From assembly GCF_036227405.1 (NCBI RefSeq), contig NZ_CP109473.1, positions 8,602,567 to 8,666,566 on the forward strand: a stretch of 64,000 nt of DNA. The letters are read 5' to 3'. Position numbers and translations under genes: made by a program. Source of the DNA: Streptomyces sp. NBC_01460. GTDB lineage: Bacteria; Actinomycetota; Actinomycetes; Streptomycetales; Streptomycetaceae. The notes beneath the pieces were generated by a model. That model saw only the letters and a list, made by a program, of their open reading frames with translations. It made no database searches and was not told the DNA's origin. Below are positions 17,306 through 26,432 of this stretch, one piece after another; the first letter of the stretch is position 1, and each line of letters starts with the position of its first letter.

Positions 17306-17760
17306 GTGGTCCTCAAGCCACCTGTGGAGCCGATGCTCGCGCAGGCCCGCGAGACCCTCCCACCCCTCTGCACCAGCCCCGGCCGCATGGCGGTGCAACC
17401 CAAATTCGACGGGTTCCGGGCCCGGCTCCTCACTCCGCTCCGGGACGGCGACCCAATGCTGTTGCAGATGAGGCGCGGGGCCTTGGTCCAGGACCGCTTC
17501 GACGACCTTGCCGCCGCCGCCCAAAGTCTCCCGGCCGGTCTCGTCCTCGCCGGCGAGCTCGCCGTCCTCGACCCCACGGCCAGCTCAGCTTCACCGCCCT
17601 GCAACGCCGCGTGACCGCCGGCCGCAACGCCCGGGTCCTGGCGGCCGAGATGCCCTCCCATTTCATCGCCTTCGATGTCATGCAGAGCGACGGCCAGGAG
17701 CTTTTGGACGCCCCATTCGCGTGTCGCAGCGAGGTCCTGGAAGCCCTGTTCGTTAATCCG
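17306..17760 (+). pseudogene. ATP-dependent DNA ligase, decayed (copy 2)
   Basis: VVLKPPVEPMLAQARETLPP leads into RMAVQPKFDGFRARLLTPLR with the intact K-F-D-G nucleophile motif. LVQDRFDDLAAAAQSLPAGL and VLAGELAVLDP follow, then a frame change to QLSFTALQRRVTAGRNARVL, AAEMPSHFIAFDVMQSDGQE and LLDAPFACRSEVLEALF. It stops there, with no OB domain. It is closely similar to copy 1 at 6146 but independently broken. Confidence 0.7.
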
Positions 17761-17780
17761 GTCTGCCGGTAGGCGGCGGC

Positions 17781-18362
17781 TCAGGCGCGTGGGCCCGCGC
17801 CGTGCAGCAGGGTGTCGATGATGCGGGCGGCGAGGGCGTCGGTGTCGATGCCGGCATCGTCCGGGCTTCCGCGCAGTGACTCCCCGAGGAGCGCGTAGTA
17901 GACCCGCCGTAGCCAATGGAGGTCGGCTGCCTCGTCGATGAGCTTGTCCGCCTGGGCCCGTTCCAGCACTGTGATGCAGCGTCGGCCGATGTCTTCGTGG
18001 AGGGCCGCCGCTTCGCTGCCGGGAGCGGCCGGAAGTTCCAGGGCGAACGCCCAGGCGCCTTTCACCTCGAGCACATTGGCCGTGATCCGGTGCAATGCCA
18101 CCAGGGGAGGGGCGGTGTCCGGCCTGCCGTCCTCCACGGCTAGGACGAGCTGCTGGGCGGCTGACACGGCCAGGGCGTCGATCAATGCCTGCCGATGGGC
18201 GAATCGCCGGTGGATCGTGGTCCTGGCCACCCCTGCGGCAGTCGCGATCTGCTCCATCGACGCGCCGGGATCCACCGACAGAACGCGTTCGGCTGCCTCC
18301 AGAATCGCGCGCACACTGCGCTCCGCGTCCGCTCGCAACGGCCGTGCCGCTGTCTCACCCAT
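17781..18362 (-). CDS. TetR-family transcriptional regulator
   Basis: The 193-aa protein has its HTH at residues ~15-60 (RAILEAAERVLSVDPGASME, QIATAAGVARTTIHRRFAHR). A helical effector domain with ALHEDIGRRCITVLERAQAD follows. It is transcribed away from the SDR-EamA operon at 18503. Two inverted repeats in the 140-bp gap are the likely operators. It most likely represses that operon. Confidence 0.85.
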   Translation of the reverse strand: MGETAARPLRADAERSVRAILEAAERVLSVDPGASMEQIATAAGVARTTIHRRFAHRQALIDALAVSAAQQLVLAVEDGRPDTAPPLVALHRITANVLEVKGAWAFALELPAAPGSEAAALHEDIGRRCITVLERAQADKLIDEAADLHWLRRVYYALLGESLRGSPDDAGIDTDALAARIIDTLLHGAGPRA

Positions 18363-18420
18363 GGCGCCTCCCGCTCATCCACTTGAGCTTCTAAACAATA
18401 CACCTCTGGGCGAATCCCTG

Positions 18421-18450
18421 CTTAACTGCATCAACTCTGTTGCAGTTAAG
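18421..18450. promoter_or_regulatory. Palindromic operator for the TetR at 17781
   Basis: CTTAACTGCA and TGCAGTTAAG form a perfect 10-bp inverted repeat around a 10-nt centre. A second, shorter inverted repeat (AAGAGAG ... CTCTCTT, 18448-18470) overlaps its right edge. Both lie between the divergent tetR and SDR genes, in an AT-richer patch that probably holds the promoters. Confidence 0.7.
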
Positions 18451-18502
18451 AGAGAAAAGAGTACTCTCTTGCCTTAGTTCTTCAATCAGCGGAGGAGATC
18501 TC

Positions 18503-19321
18503 GTGCACCCTGCAGCGCTTATCACTGGTGCCTCATCCGGACTCGGGGCGGAGTTCGCCAGGCAGCTTGCCGCCCGCGGACACGACCTGGTTCTGGTGGC
18601 GCGTTCCGAGGGCAGGCTCACTGCCCTCGCCGAGCGCCTTGCCGCGGAGCACGGAATCCGCGCCCACGTCCTGGTCCAGGACCTCGCCGAGCCCGAGGCG
18701 GCCCAACGCATTGCCGACGGCCTCACTGCCCGCGGCCTGAGCGTCGACCTGCTGGTCAACAACGCCGGATTCGGCACCTGCGGTCGCTTCGAGGACATCG
18801 CCGCGGACCGCGACCACGACCAGCTGATGGTCAACGTTGTCACGCTCGTCGGCCTCACCCACGCCCTGCTCCCCGCCATGCTGAAGCGCGGCACGGGCGC
18901 GGTCCTGAACGTCGCTTCGACCGCGGGCTTCCAGCCCTCCCCGTACTTCGCCGTCTACAGCGCGGCCAAGGGCTTCGTGCTGAACTTCGGCCTCGCCCTG
19001 CGCCAGGAGTACCGCGGGCGCGGCATTCGCGTGACCACCCTGTGCCCCGGCCCGGTCGACACCCCTTTCTTCGAGGCCATCGGCACCCGCAAGGCGGCCG
19101 TCAACGGCTCGATGACCACCCCAGGGCCGGTTGTCCGCGCCGCTCTGCGCGCACTCGACCGCGACCGCGGCTACGTCACCCCCGGACTCGGCAACTCCCT
19201 CGCCGCGCACCTGCTGCCGCGCCGGCCGCGCACCCTGGTCGCCGCCATCGCCAAGCAGGTCACCCGCAAGGTCCTCAGCCCCGCAGGCACCACCGCACAG
19301 TCGAAGGAGTACACGGCATGA
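18503..19321 (+). CDS. Short-chain dehydrogenase/reductase
   Basis: GTG 18503 sits 6 bases after GGAGGAG; the upstream ATG would run through the operator. The 272-aa protein has the Rossmann motif T-G-A-S-S-G-L-G near the N-terminus, VNNAGFGTCGRFEDI, a catalytic Ser in NVASTAGF, and Y-S-A-A-K. The C-terminal part resembles classical SDRs with broad substrates. The stop overlaps the next start (ATGA), so it is translationally coupled to the exporter. Confidence 0.85.
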   Translation: MHPAALITGASSGLGAEFARQLAARGHDLVLVARSEGRLTALAERLAAEHGIRAHVLVQDLAEPEAAQRIADGLTARGLSVDLLVNNAGFGTCGRFEDIAADRDHDQLMVNVVTLVGLTHALLPAMLKRGTGAVLNVASTAGFQPSPYFAVYSAAKGFVLNFGLALRQEYRGRGIRVTTLCPGPVDTPFFEAIGTRKAAVNGSMTTPGPVVRAALRALDRDRGYVTPGLGNSLAAHLLPRRPRTLVAAIAKQVTRKVLSPAGTTAQSKEYTA

Positions 19322-20295
19322 ATTCCTCCACAATCCCCGCCGCGGGCGCCGCCGCCGCGATGCTGCTCGTCGGTACCTCGACGGCCGTCTCCGCGACGAT
19401 CGCCGACTACCCCGTCCTCAACGGTCAGGCCCTGCGCTACGCGCTCGCCGCGGCGATACTCCTCGCCGTGGTACGCCACCGCCGTTTACCCCGCGCCCAC
19501 CTGACCCCCCGTGACTATCTGCTTCTTCTGGCGCTGGCGGCCACCGGCCTGGCGGGCTTCAACATCTTCCTGGTCGAAGCCACGCGGCATGCGAGCCCCG
19601 CGATGATCGGCACGGTGGTCGGAGCGATCCCCATCGTCCTCGCACTCGTCGGACCCCTGACCGAACGCCGCCGGCCAGCCGCGCGGACCGTCGGCGCCGC
19701 AGCTGTCGTCACCCTGGGCGCTGCCGTCGCCGCCGGGCTCGGCGGCGGCAGCCTGCGCGGTGTACTGCTCTCGCTGGGCGCCCTCGGCGGAGAAGTGGCC
19801 TTCTCGCTGCTCGCTCTTCCCCTGCTGCCCAAACTCGGCCCCATAAGAGTCGCTGCCTACCCCGCGGCGCTGGCCGTGCCCGTACTTCTTACCGCCAGCA
19901 TCACCCTGGACGGAACGAACTCCCTTCGCCTGCCCACCCTCACCGAAGCGGCCGCCTTCGGCTACCTCGGTGTACTCGTCACCGCCACTGCCTTCTTCCT
20001 CTGGTACGACGCCCTGCGCCGACTGGGCGCCGCACATGCCGGGCTCTTCGCCGGGCTCGTCCCGGTGGGTGCACTGGTCACCACCATTGCACTCGGACTC
20101 GGCGAGGCGGGCCCTGCAGATGTTCCCGGCGCCTTGATCGTCGCCACAGGTGTCCTGATCGGCATGCGGCAGCCCACGCCGACCGGCTCTGCTCAGCAGG
20201 TCGGCCGACCTGCCCAGCACTCCCGAGCTGAAGCCGTGCGAGGTCTGCCGGCCTGGAGACCGGGCTGCAAGGCTGAAACGACAACCGCCACCTGA
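19318..20295 (+). CDS. EamA-family drug/metabolite exporter
   Basis: ATG 19318 overlaps the SDR stop. The 325-aa protein shows about ten hydrophobic helices in two repeats, as in the EamA/DMT family (AAAAMLLVGTSTAVSATIAD, YLLLLALAATGLAGFNIFLV, MIGTVVGAIPIVLALVGPLT, VLVTATAFFLWYDALRRLGA, AGLFAGLVPVGALVTTIALG). The last ~35 residues are polar. With a TetR and an SDR upstream, this is a typical substrate-inducible modification and export unit; the substrate is unknown. Confidence 0.85.
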   Translation: MNSSTIPAAGAAAAMLLVGTSTAVSATIADYPVLNGQALRYALAAAILLAVVRHRRLPRAHLTPRDYLLLLALAATGLAGFNIFLVEATRHASPAMIGTVVGAIPIVLALVGPLTERRRPAARTVGAAAVVTLGAAVAAGLGGGSLRGVLLSLGALGGEVAFSLLALPLLPKLGPIRVAAYPAALAVPVLLTASITLDGTNSLRLPTLTEAAAFGYLGVLVTATAFFLWYDALRRLGAAHAGLFAGLVPVGALVTTIALGLGEAGPADVPGALIVATGVLIGMRQPTPTGSAQQVGRPAQHSRAEAVRGLPAWRPGCKAETTTAT

Positions 20296-20628
20296 GGCAC
20301 CGGCTGTCCAATCATCTGGCGTCCCTGCGTGACTGCCGTCTGGTCGTCACCGTGACTGATGGGCGCCGTACGCGTTACGAGCGGTCGACGAACGCCTCGG
20401 CCACGCCCTCGACGACCTGTGGAAGGCCACAGACACCACCGCCCCTTGAGCAATCCTGCGCCGGGTGGCCAGGCTTGGCCACAGGCACGGAGACTTTCAG
20501 GGCGACGGCTCGGGAAGGGTTGCCACCTCCGCTGACAGTCGGCGCTGGGCGCGGCACAATCTGCTGTGCGGCAGACCGGTGGGGAGGCGGGTTTGCCGTG
20601 CCGGCCGTGCCTCCCTGACGGAGGTCCC
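20296..20628. other. Intergenic stretch with a short coding scrap
   Basis: No complete gene. In one plus-strand frame RAVDERLGHALDDLWKATDT ends at a stop near 20450, resembling the tail of a larger protein. The rest holds only the promoter region of the secreted protein at 20629. Confidence 0.3.
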
Positions 20629-21138
20629 ATGCGACGTGTGTTCCTTGCCGCTACCGTTCTCGTGACCCTGGTGCTCGGGACGGCGCCCGCGTCCGCGTTG
20701 CCCGGGTCACAGGGGTGGGAGCCGGCCCCGACGCCCCCGTACGACCTGCCGGCCGGAGCGCGTTGCGACGTCCCGGTCCATACCGAGCCCGTGGTGGACG
20801 AGGTCGTGCAGCGGGTCCTGGACCGGCGGCCGGACGGCTCGCCCTCCCGGGTCGCCTACCGCGGTGCCCTTGTCGTCCGGGTGACCAACACGGCCACCGG
20901 GGCCTTCTACGACGCCGATGTCAGCGGCAGCGCGATCGTCGACTACCACGTGGACGGTTCGCAGAGGTGGTACGTCGTCGGCCCGGTGCTGGCGGGCGTA
21001 GGCGCGAATGCCGGGAACCTGGCACGGGGTCTGTATGTGCTCGACGGCGTGTACACCATGGACATCAGTGCCACCGGCCACAAGTCGGTGCACCTGGTCC
21101 ACGGGTGGGCCGACGACGTGTGCGCGCGGATCGGCTGA
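20629..21138 (+). CDS. Secreted hypothetical protein
   Basis: ATG 20629 is preceded by GGAGG at 7 bases. The 169-aa product starts with a Sec signal peptide (MRRVFLAATVLVTLVLGTAP ASA, cleavage after A-S-A). The mature part is beta-rich with RGALVVRVTNTATGAFYDAD, GSAIVDYHVDGSQRWYVVGP and GLYVLDGVYTMDISATGHKS. No catalytic residues are evident. Two Cys (in RCDV and DDVC) may form a disulfide. Function unknown. Confidence 0.65.
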   Translation: MRRVFLAATVLVTLVLGTAPASALPGSQGWEPAPTPPYDLPAGARCDVPVHTEPVVDEVVQRVLDRRPDGSPSRVAYRGALVVRVTNTATGAFYDADVSGSAIVDYHVDGSQRWYVVGPVLAGVGANAGNLARGLYVLDGVYTMDISATGHKSVHLVHGWADDVCARIG

Positions 21139-21303
21139 GTCCGGACGGGCGGGGTCCCGGAGCCCGACGAAGCGTTGCGGGATCGCCAACGCCGTGAAGC
21201 TGGCGCTGGAGGCCCCGCTCCAGCAGATCGCCGGCAACGGTGGTCTCGAGGGGCTTCTGATCCTCGGATCAGCAGCTCCAGGCGGTACCCACAGCATCCG
21301 TGC

Positions 21304-21332
21304 GACGCCGGCCGTTCCCGGGGGCCGGCGTC
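21304..21332 (-). terminator. Hairpin downstream of the lipoprotein gene
   Basis: GACGCCGGCC and GGCCGGCGTC form a 10-bp stem, 20 bp beyond the stop of the leftward lipoprotein gene and between two convergent genes, so it may serve both. Confidence 0.6.
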
Positions 21333-21351
21333 GTCATGCGCTGCGGGCGTT

Positions 21352-21795
21352 TCACCCCGCGGGGGCGGCCAGGATGCAGAGAGGGCTGCCTTCGTCGGGG
21401 TCGCCGACGTAGGTCCAGAGCTTGAGTGTCCTGCCGTTCTGCAGCGCGTCGTAGGAAGAGGTCACCTCACCCTGGCTGGTCTCGAAGTCCACGTGGATCA
21501 CGGTCCCGGCCTGCCCGGCCAGCCCGGACTCGTTGCGCCACGTGCCCGATCCCGACCTGGGTTCGTCGGTGCCGTCGATGATGTCGTAGTCGCTGCAGAC
21601 GTGGGTGGCGGTGATCGTTCCGTCCGGCTTCAGCTCCAGCGTGCCGCCTTTCTTGTCGGTCCACGTCACAGCTGCCCGGGACAGGGACAGTTCGACCGGC
21701 TTGCCCTTGGGGACCGGTGGCACGGCGAGCCTCCCGCAGGCGGCGAGAGAGAACGCGAGGGGGACGAGCACCAGGAATGACCAGCGGGAACGCAT
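21352..21795 (-). CDS. Lipoprotein
   Basis: ATG 21795 follows GAGGTGTC. The 147-aa protein has a lipoprotein signal (MRSRWSFLVLVPLAFSLAAC, lipobox L-A-A-C with Cys20). The mature part is beta-rich (GGTLELKPDGTITATHVCSD, GTWRNESGLAGQAGTVIHVD, GRTLKLWTYVGDPDEGSPLC). It is probably anchored to the outer face of the membrane. Similar small streptomycete lipoproteins have no assigned role. Confidence 0.7.
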   Translation of the reverse strand: MRSRWSFLVLVPLAFSLAACGRLAVPPVPKGKPVELSLSRAAVTWTDKKGGTLELKPDGTITATHVCSDYDIIDGTDEPRSGSGTWRNESGLAGQAGTVIHVDFETSQGEVTSSYDALQNGRTLKLWTYVGDPDEGSPLCILAAPAG

Positions 21796-22009
21796 ACGAC
21801 ACCTCGGGACCTTGCACGGGGCACGGGCGCGAACGGCCCGTGCAGGCAGGAGCGTAGAACAGGGCGCGGAGCCCCGGCCGCGGGGGTCGGGATTCCGCAG
21901 CCCCCTCGCGAAGAGGACGGCTCCGGAAGCTCCGGAGCCCCGACCTGAAGAAACGCCCCCGGTGATGGTCCTACTCCGACTGCGAACCGGCCGCTGCCAG
22001 CTGGTCTCG

Positions 22010-22085
22010 GCGGCGTACAGAGCCCAGGCACCGGTGACGGCCCGCCCCACGTCCGCTTGTCCCCGCCGTGCGTACGGACCAGCGC
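22010..22085 (-). pseudogene. Small helical protein family, copy 3 (remnant)
   Basis: The minus strand encodes RTHGGDKRTWGRAVTGAWAL YAAET, matching the RTHGVNERTWARAVTDARAM YAAET end of the gene at 4233-4526. No start or N-terminal half remains in frame. Confidence 0.45.
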
Positions 22086-22287
22086 TACCCGGCTCCCCAG
22101 CCACCGGGTGTCCCTCCGGCCCAGGAGAGGCCTCCGCCTCCGCAGGAGAGGCACGTGGAGCCGGAGTCCGGCCGCGGGCAGGTCGTCGGCGGGGATCAGC
22201 CAGCCCCACGCGGTGTCCTGCACCGAGTTGGGCAGGTCACCGGCCTAGAACCTCTCGTTTGGATCATGCTGTGCCTTGGTACCCCGA

Positions 22288-22992
22288 CTACGGCAGCCTG
22301 ACCGTCACGCAGGCAGGAGCAGTCGGGGAGCGCGTCGTGCACTGGCTCTTGCCCTTGTCTCCGCTGTTGGAGACGTTGATCGTGAGGTGTGTCTCGCCCT
22401 GCTTCAGCGTCAGAGGGATGGTGACCGTCTGGTCTATCTGCCCCATGTCGTCTGGCCTGAGCGAACCCGAATAGAGTTCCGTGGTCCCTTGGTCGCCGTG
22501 ACTGGTGTACAGGGTCTGCGCGAAGGCGGCTACGTGGTCGTTGCGGTCGACGCCGACCGCACGGACAGTGAAAGCAAGCGAGACATGGGGACGTTGGCCC
22601 TTGATGCTCACACTGGTCACGGTGGGCCTGCCGTTGCCCCCCGCCGCGAGCGTGGCGACGATCAACGAGGCCACGAGCCCGGCGACGTAGGCCGAACTGC
22701 CGATGAGCAACAGCACTCTCTGCCTGGCGAAGTACGCGTAGAAGCTCAGAGCGACCGCAGTGATGGCCAGCGCGGGCGCGAGCAGGGTTAACCAGGTGTG
22801 GTTGTTCAGTGCGACGAAGAGCCTCTCGCTGTTCATGCCCAGGACGGTGAGTAGACCCGCTAGTGCGACGAGGGAGCCCCAGAGGGCATTTGCCACCTCC
22901 CCGAGCGGCCCTTGGTCCTCTGCCGCCTCCGGCTCGGTGGACGGGGCAGCGGATCGGCTGCCGACGGCCGTTGCGGGGAGATCCGTCATCAC
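22288..22992 (-). CDS. Membrane protein with extracytoplasmic domain
   Basis: The 234-aa protein has an acidic N-terminus and four hydrophobic helices at residues ~34-125 (LWGSLVALAGLLTVLGMNSE, WLTLLAPALAITAVALSFYA, RVLLLIGSSAYVAGLVASLI). A beta-rich C-terminal half follows (PTVTSVSIKGQRPHVSLAFT, TVTIPLTLKQGETHLTINVS) that looks Ig-like. Two Cys near the C-terminus may bridge. Function unknown. Confidence 0.6.
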   Translation of the reverse strand: MMTDLPATAVGSRSAAPSTEPEAAEDQGPLGEVANALWGSLVALAGLLTVLGMNSERLFVALNNHTWLTLLAPALAITAVALSFYAYFARQRVLLLIGSSAYVAGLVASLIVATLAAGGNGRPTVTSVSIKGQRPHVSLAFTVRAVGVDRNDHVAAFAQTLYTSHGDQGTTELYSGSLRPDDMGQIDQTVTIPLTLKQGETHLTINVSNSGDKGKSQCTTRSPTAPACVTVRLP

Positions 22993-23438
22993 TTCTCCGT
23001 GGTCGGCAGGTCAGTCGTCCCATGCTCGCTGCCGGTTGGCGCACTGACAAGATGCCCCTGACTCCCTGCCGGGGTCGCTCTCCAACGGCGCCGCAATGCC
23101 CGCCACCCGCAGCGCATGGACATTCCTGAAGATGGTGCCCTTGCTGCGGTCGAGCGGTACGTGACGGTGCGGGGCAGGATGCCCCTGCCGTCCGGGACGG
23201 CGGGAGGGAAGCTGCAGCGCCGAGCGCGTTGAGGCTGGCGAGCTGGCGGGAGCGCCCAGGGGCCCGGTGTCCGTTCGGTGCTGAACAGCTCTCGGGGAGT
23301 GGTCCTGAGCGCTGCCCCGGATCGGGCAGCGCCCCGCCCCGTACCGACCAGCGTCGATGCTTCGGCGCCCACCCCATCCCGACATCTTCCTCGGCTACGG
23401 TGCGCCGAGTCGAAGACCGGTGCGAAGAGGAATCTGTG
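22993..23438. other. Intergenic stretch, no gene supported
   Basis: Frames here are GC-bias artefacts on both strands. Only the promoter regions for the permease (rightward) and the membrane protein (leftward) are expected. Confidence 0.4.
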
Positions 23439-24718
23439 ATGAACACGGTGGGAGCCCCGATGGGCGCGGGCGCGATGAAGCACCGGCTGGGGGTGTCCGA
23501 CGCAGTGATGATCGGCCTGGGCTCGATGTCGGGGCCGGGATCTTCGCGGCGCTCGGCCCGGCCGCCGGCGCCGCCGGTTCCGGGCTCCTGCTCGCCCTGG
23601 GCCTGGCCGCGGTCGTCGCCTACTGCAACGCGACGTCCTCGGCACGGCTGGCCGCCCTCTACCCGCAGTCCGGCGGCACCTACGTCTACGGCCGCGAACG
23701 CCTGGCCCCCTTCTGGGGCTACCTGGCCGGCTGGGCATTCGTCGTCGGCAAGACCGCCTCCTGCGCGGCCATGGCCCTCACCGTCGGCGCATACCTGTGG
23801 CCCGGCCAGGCGCACGCGGTGGCGGTGACCGCAGTAGTGGCACTGACCGCGGTCAACTACGCCGGGGTGCAGAAGTCCGTGCTCCTGGCCCGCGCCATCG
23901 TCGCGGTCGTCCTGGCCATGCTCGCCGCCGTAGCCGTCACCGCCCTGACCTCCGCTTCCGTAGACCCCGCGCGGCTGGACATCGGCGCGAACGCCACCGT
24001 CGGCGGCGTTCTCCAGGCGGCGGGTCTGCTGTTCTTCGCCTTCGCCGGATACGCCCGCATCGCAACCCTCGGGGAGGAAGTCCGCGACCCGGCCCGCACC
24101 ATCCCGCGCGCCATCCCGATCGCGCTCGGCATCACCCTCGCCGTCTACACCCTCGTCGCCATCGCCATGGCCGTCCTGACCGTGCTCGGCCCGGCCGGGC
24201 TCGCGAACGCCACCGCTCCGCTGCCGGACGCCGCACGGGCCGCAGGCGCCGACCGGCTCGTAACCGTCGTTCGGATAGGGGGCGCCATCGCCGCGCTGGG
24301 CTCACTGCTCGCCCTGATCCTCGGGGTCTCCCGCACCACCCTGGCCATGGCCCGCGACCGGCACCTGCCGCACACCCTGGCCGCCGTCCACCCCCGCTTC
24401 GGTGTCCCGCACCGCGCCGAACTCGCCGTCGGCACCATCGTCGCCCTGCTCGCCGCAACCTCCGACGTACGCGGCACGATCGGCTTCTCCTCCTTCGGCG
24501 TCCTGGCCTACTACGCCATCGCCAATGCCTCCGCCTGGACCCTCACCCCAGAAGAGGGCCGACCGAACCGCCTCGTCCTCATCATCGGCCTCGCCGGCTG
24601 CGCGGCCCTCGCCTTCGCCTTGCCCCTGAGCACCGTCATCTCCGGCGCCGCAGTCCTCATCTTTGGGACAGCCGTCTACGGCCTTCGAAAGGCCACGACC
24701 AACAGCTCTCGCCATTGA
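23439..24718 (+). pseudogene. APC-superfamily amino-acid permease, single frameshift
   Basis: ATG 23439 (AGAGG upstream) starts MNTVGAPMGAGAMKHRLGVS, DAVMIGLGSM. The next expected residues (I-G-A-G-I-F) appear only after a one-base shift at about 23537, as VGAGIFAALGPAAGAAGSGL. From there a long frame gives about eleven hydrophobic helices of an APC transporter to the stop at 24718. The rest of the gene is undamaged, so this is either a very recent mutation or a sequencing error. Confidence 0.75.
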
Positions 24719-24868
24719 CACCTCTCATGTCGCCGCGACTGACAATCTGCTGTCGCCCGAAAGCAGATGTGCCGCCGTTCAGCGATGATCAACAGTCATC
24801 GGAGCCGTTGAGGTGCGTGCTGGCGGCTTCGACGAACGCTTTTGCCCTGTCCCAGCCGCTGATCTGTG

Positions 24869-24908
24869 GTGGTGAGTTTCCGCGGTGAGCACAGTGAGCC
24901 GTGGTGAG
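24869..24908. repeat. GTGGTGAG iteron-like cluster, copy 2
   Basis: GTGGTGAG-type octamers start at 24869, 24882 and 24901, spacings 13 and 19, matching the first part of copies 1 and 3. It is followed within 40 bp by dispersed repeat copy C. Confidence 0.65.
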
Positions 24909-24944
24909 TGGACACGCCCTACGGCCGACAACTCCGGGGAGCGG

Positions 24945-25130
24945 ACCTCTGCATAACGGCAGGTCACGCCCCGGTTTTTCCGTCGTGAGTGCTCAGACTT
25001 CCCCTCTTCTACCTGGCTGCCTGGCTCTGGGGGTGGGGTGGTGGTGGGCGGGCGTGGTCTCGGGGAAGGCGGGGACGGCGCTGCGCCCTGCCTCGCGGCC
25101 CGTCGCCGGGCTCCGGACCGGTGACCAGGC
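24945..25130. repeat. Dispersed repeat copy C
   Basis: CTGCATAACGGCAGGTCACG, then GTGAGTGCTCAGACTTCCCC and a purine-rich tract ending GCGGGGACGGCGCTGCGCC. It aligns with copy A (1083-1260) along its length and with copy B (13470-13620) in the second half. There is no gene from 24719 to 25546 apart from the scrap at 25226. Confidence 0.65.
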
Positions 25131-25225
25131 CGACGACCTGGTGGAGGGACCGGCCGGGCCCCATCGCAGCATGTCGGGCAAGTCCCCGCGCCGCGCCCTG
25201 CGGCGGGTGGTCGTACACAGGGAAG

Positions 25226-25294
25226 ATGAGCGAGGAACAGACGTCATGGCATCCGGGCGAGGCCGTGCCGGAGAGCGGGAACTTTCATGTCTGA
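25226..25294 (+). pseudogene. 5' end of the small Cys/His protein gene
   Basis: ATG 25226 begins MSEEQTSWHPGEAVPESGNF and hits a stop after 22 codons. The DNA from ACGTCATGGCATCCGGGCGA on matches 17102-17140, where the rest of the gene (YECYCGEGHHW...) survives without this start. The two loci are complementary halves of one duplicated gene. Confidence 0.5.
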
Positions 25295-25546
25295 GTGAAG
25301 ACCCCCTTGGCCTCACAGGTCGCACGCGCCTGATTGTCAGCCATTAGCGACACCTCACCGGGCACCGCCGCTGCCGGCCCGTCCGGCCGTAACCGAGAGA
25401 CGGCAGAAAAGGTCCGTAAGGATTGCCGGAAGGCGGCAATGAAGCGGCGTGCCTCGCCGTTTCAGGATTCCGTCAAGTTGGGGGATCAGCGACAGGTGAC
25501 CGGAGACGGCGCGCATGGCCGGTCCGATCACAGGGGAGGGGGTGGC

Positions 25547-26410
25547 GTGAGGCTGCAGCAGGCGGCGGGCGGGCGGCGCCGGGACAGCACGATCGGCGCC
25601 GTACAGGCCGAGTTGACGGTGCTGGTGGTGGGCGGAGCGGCCCTGGGAGCGCTGCTGCTGCGCCCCGATACGAGTCTGTTGGCCAAGGGGCGCGGGCCAC
25701 TCGGCGCCAATGCCGTCCTCGTGGTCGGCCTCGCCCTGCTGTCACTCCTTGGCGGCCTGGCGCTGCGCGGGAAGTACAGGGAGCAGGTCGGGGCCGCCCG
25801 GGAACTCAACCCGGTGGAACAGCGGATGGCCGACGGCGTGAGTCGCATCCTGCTGGCCGCGACACTGCTCATCATGGTCCTGCACCAGTTCGGTCCACCC
25901 CGCAGCAGCCACGGGGACGACCACGAGTCGTTACCACCTCCCAGCCCGCAGCAAGACCCGCTACCCACCCCGCCACCCGCACAGCATGCCGAACACGCTG
26001 GCCACAGCATGCACTTCGGGCTGACGCGCACTCTGCTCGGTCTCGGCATCGCCCTGCTTGTCGTGGTCGTCATGATCGCCGGACTGCATCTGTGGCGGTA
26101 TCTGACCCGGCCACCGGCACCCGAAGCCCCGGCGAGTTACGCCACACTCGACGACGAGCAGGAACGCCTGGCTCAGGCCGTAGACTCCGGGCGCCATGCC
26201 CTGCTGGACGGAACCGACGCCCGCGCGGCCGTCATCGCCGGCTATGCCGCCATGGAGGAGTCGCTCGCCGGCTCCGGCGTAACCCGGCGCGCCTCGGACA
26301 GCCCGCAGGACCTGCTGGAGCGGGCCGTCGCCGGCGGCTTGCCCACAGAGGCGGCCGCCGCCGCGCTCACCGCTCTGTTCCGCGAGGCCCGCTACTCCAC
26401 GCACCCTTGA
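25547..26410 (+). CDS. DUF4129-domain membrane protein
   Basis: GTG 25547 is preceded by GGGAGGGGG. The 287-aa protein has two hydrophobic helices near the N-terminus (LTVLVVGGAALGALLLRP, NAVLVVGLALLSLLGGLALR), a third (ILLAATLLIMVLHQF), a Pro-rich linker with HAEHAGHSMH, and a last helix (LGLGIALLVVVVMIAGLHLW). The cytosolic C-terminus (RAAVIAGYAAMEESLAGSGV, SPQDLLERAVAGGLPTEAAA) fits DUF4129. These proteins usually sit with MoxR ATPase and DUF58 genes, which are absent here. Confidence 0.7.
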   Translation: MRLQQAAGGRRRDSTIGAVQAELTVLVVGGAALGALLLRPDTSLLAKGRGPLGANAVLVVGLALLSLLGGLALRGKYREQVGAARELNPVEQRMADGVSRILLAATLLIMVLHQFGPPRSSHGDDHESLPPPSPQQDPLPTPPPAQHAEHAGHSMHFGLTRTLLGLGIALLVVVVMIAGLHLWRYLTRPPAPEAPASYATLDDEQERLAQAVDSGRHALLDGTDARAAVIAGYAAMEESLAGSGVTRRASDSPQDLLERAVAGGLPTEAAAAALTALFREARYSTHP

Positions 26411-26432
26411 GTAACGGCGATCTGAGGAATTT

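Noticed and set aside
22196..23815. 539-aa open frame on the minus strand
   Set aside because: It is antisense to the permease start and overlaps a better membrane-protein gene; composition is Arg/Gly/Pro-rich without domains, typical of GC-bias shadows.
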